DNA of 64,000 nt, taken from NCBI GenBank assembly GCA_035489435.1, contig DATHKG010000181.1. The stretch is one strand, 5' to 3'. Below, in pieces: positions 63,201 through 64,000 of this stretch. The number at the start of each line of letters is the position of its first letter. Positions within the stretch are counted from its first letter, which is position 1. The notes beneath the pieces were generated by a model that worked only from the letters and a program-made list of their open reading frames with translations, did no database searches and had not been told where the DNA came from. The translations under genes and the position numbers were made by a program. The DNA comes from DATHKG01 sp035489435 (GTDB lineage Bacteria; Bacteroidota; Bacteroidia; Chitinophagales; Chitinophagaceae).

Positions 63201-63867
63201 CATTTTTCAAAATGAAAAGGAAGTACAGGAACATGCACCATATCCTGGCTATGCAGAAGTAAACAACGGCGTAACAACAGGTGTTGGAAAATACAAATAC
63301 CGCGATGTAAATGGTGATGGACTGATCAGTGATGCAGACAGAACCTGGATCGGAAACCCGCATCCGGACTTCACTTATGGGTTAAATATAAACCTCGGCT
63401 ATAAGAACTTCGATATGACAATGTTCTTCCAGGGTGTGCAGGGAAATGATATGATCAGTTTTGTACGGCGTCTGACCGACTTCAATGAATTGGGAAATAA
63501 CAGAAGTCTCAGAATGCTTAATCAATCCTGGACACCTGACAATCCGAATGCTGTTCTTCCAATACTGGATGCGAGTGACAGCAGAAGCCTGTTGCCTTCC
63601 AGTTATTTTGTTGAAGACGGTTCTTATCTGCGCATGAAGGTGCTGCAGATAGGATATGCCCTTCCTTCAAAGATGCTTACGCGGATCGGATTTGAAAGAG
63701 TGCGGATCTATCTACAGGCCCAAAACCTGTTTACCATAACGAATTACAGCGGATTAGATCCTGAAGTAAACTTTACCGGCAGTGGAACCACTTCACAAAT
63801 GGGAATAGATCAGGGTGTTTATCCTGCTTCCAAAATTTACCAGATGGGAATCAACGTCAGTCTTTAA
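60241..63867 (+). CDS. SusC/RagA-type TonB-linked outer membrane transporter with STN domain
   Basis: A 1208-residue porin-like receptor. A hydrophobic signal (LLLISPLPIQIFG) is followed by an STN signalling domain (about 60-135; SIIEVFRLIEKKTSFTFMYR). A CarboxypepD_reg-like domain comes next (VRGSVTDAQGKSLVGVSVKL), then the TonB box/plug with the SusC signature ANVAQQLQGRSPGVTVTT and YVIDGVPTKGGLNNINPNNI. The long beta barrel ends KIYQMGINVSL. The STN domain links it to the FecR/sigma pair just upstream. It would import a glycan or oligosaccharide with the SusD-like partner that starts 31 bp later. Confidence 0.93.
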   Translation: MFFFEDNQRERTLIDSAIANTRSIKNSFLSVLIKTGLILLLISPLPIQIFGEATRAYQDVDKVDIVLELKNKSIIEVFRLIEKKTSFTFMYRNQDVAQIQNISISAQKHTVGSLLKLILLNTNLQYKQIDNRILIVTKEHSNLKPISALSVPGIEEIVVRGSVTDAQGKSLVGVSVKLKNSQAGTVTDSEGRFIIRVPENGILVFTYVGYKVNEVEVDSKTNLTVSMVEEFSSLNQVVVTGYSSQSKRDITGSVVSIDADELNKVSSANVAQQLQGRSPGVTVTTNNAPGGEPTVRIRGFGTINNNEPLYVIDGVPTKGGLNNINPNNIESMQILKDASAASIYGSRAANGVIIITTKKGKAGESKLTFDARYGIQTSNSAKKIDVIIDPLSFANLRWTSLRNAKQLTNGNPLDAQFGNGVNPVIPDYLLAGTRYGLFEGDPATNPNLYNFSADNIYQITKANKAGTNWFDEIIESAAPIQEYNLGASGGTDKGRYAFGINYFNQEGVIKFTSFDRFSLRANTEFLIKKKIKVGENLEVGQSKNLGFFSNSSVNNSDANPVGNAYRMPSIMPVYDIEGNYAGTRASGFGSAQNPVGQLDRAKDNSSTNSKVFGNLYVELDLLKNLTARSSLGFDYQSIEGNIYDLVNLEHSAPLSLNRLTNSKSTEFTTTWSNTLNYKVAFNDDHNLQVLLGTEAIESSLKSFQASRDGFISEDPDYMYLDAGSVALNNGGNGSEWALFSLFGRVNYKFKDRYLLEATLRRDGSSRFGQNHRYGMFPAFSAGWRISQESFMSNIEWLDNLNIRGAWGQTGNQEIGNYNGFTTYRTSLSTSSYDMNGTNTSVLAGFDTQGYGNPDAKWETTTQTNIGIDATVLNGRLGFTVDWYERNTSNMLYQVRLPATQGEAVVPFVNVGSMSNKGVDVGVTFRNPSKSKFTYEIGGNVSTYRNQIISLSGNNNEALISPLIRSYSYARSAAGYPIYSFYGLAIDGIFQNEKEVQEHAPYPGYAEVNNGVTTGVGKYKYRDVNGDGLISDADRTWIGNPHPDFTYGLNINLGYKNFDMTMFFQGVQGNDMISFVRRLTDFNELGNNRSLRMLNQSWTPDNPNAVLPILDASDSRSLLPSSYFVEDGSYLRMKVLQIGYALPSKMLTRIGFERVRIYLQAQNLFTITNYSGLDPEVNFTGSGTTSQMGIDQGVYPASKIYQMGINVSL

Positions 63868-63897
63868 AGAAAACAGGACAAAATTAATTTAACTGAT

Positions 63898-64000
63898 ATG
63901 AAAGGAAAATATTTAATAGTCATTGCTATTATCACATTGAGCTTTGCTTCTTCATGCAGCAAGAGCTATCTCGAAAAAGTTCCCTTAGGTACTGCAAACG
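63898..64000 (+). CDS. SusD/RagB-type glycan-binding lipoprotein (N-terminus only)
   Basis: The first 34 codons read MKGKYLIVIAIITLSFASSC, a lipoprotein signal with cysteine, then SKSYLEKVPLG, the usual beginning of SusD family proteins. The window ends here, so the rest is not visible. Its position just behind susC is the standard pair. Confidence 0.85.
   Translation, partial: MKGKYLIVIAIITLSFASSCSKSYLEKVPLGTAN

Overview
The window looks like a chromosomal segment of a Bacteroidota bacterium, most likely Chitinophagaceae-like. This is inferred from gene content: a SusC/SusD pair behind an ECF sigma factor and FecR, a T9SS-sorted secreted protein, an UpxY/NusG-like capsule antiterminator, DUF4239 and DUF3179 proteins, paired YeeE/YedE halves, and a textbook Bacteroidota promoter (TTG-N19-TAnnTTTG) ahead of tRNA-Asp. 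Ribosome binding sites are mostly weak or absent, as is usual in this phylum.

Region 1 (0-6.2 kb) is a nitrate assimilation cluster. A 1192-residue fusion joins a molybdopterin nitrate reductase, an FAD/NAD(P)H reductase and a BFD [2Fe-2S] domain. It overlaps a NarM-like protein, which overlaps a degenerate sulfite-reductase-like protein carrying a C-terminal rubredoxin. A MobA-like cofactor gene converges on it. Region 2 (6.2-11 kb) holds a two-domain lipoprotein, a SnoaL-like protein, a DUF3179 membrane protein, a broken DUF4239 gene and a YeeE/YedE sulfur-transport pair.

Region 3 (11-16.6 kb) has a secreted polysaccharide-lyase lipoprotein behind a leader with three tandem duplications. 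Next comes an 819-nt group II intron that has lost most of its maturase gene and sits directly after a terminator hairpin. Last is an 891-residue T9SS cargo protein with three near-identical Ig-like repeats.

Region 4 (16.6-38 kb, minus strand) is a complete Wzx/Wzy-type capsule or exopolysaccharide operon. In transcription order it holds a Wza-like exporter, Wzc-like kinase, UpxY-like antiterminator, sugar epimerase, capsule kinase-like protein, flippase, glycosyltransferases, methyltransferase-like protein, Wzy-like polymerase, P-loop protein, an AsnB amidotransferase, a DUF354 protein and the initiating phosphoglycosyltransferase. The P-loop gene carries a run of ten G residues, a possible phase-variation switch.

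Region 5 (38-58 kb) is gene-poor and mosaic. It holds regulators, an SMR exporter, a 2H phosphoesterase, and tRNA-Asp with an adjacent broken integrase and an AbiE-type toxin-antitoxin pair. It also holds a BlaI-BlaR1-SUMF1 group under a perfect palindromic operator, a DUF1080 protein, a VOC-HAD-DeoR operon, a large hybrid histidine kinase, and several decayed genes (two SDR fragments, a beta-barrel protein, an AbiEii tail). Region 6 (58-64 kb) is an ECF sigma/FecR/SusC(STN)/SusD glycan-uptake locus that runs off the right edge.
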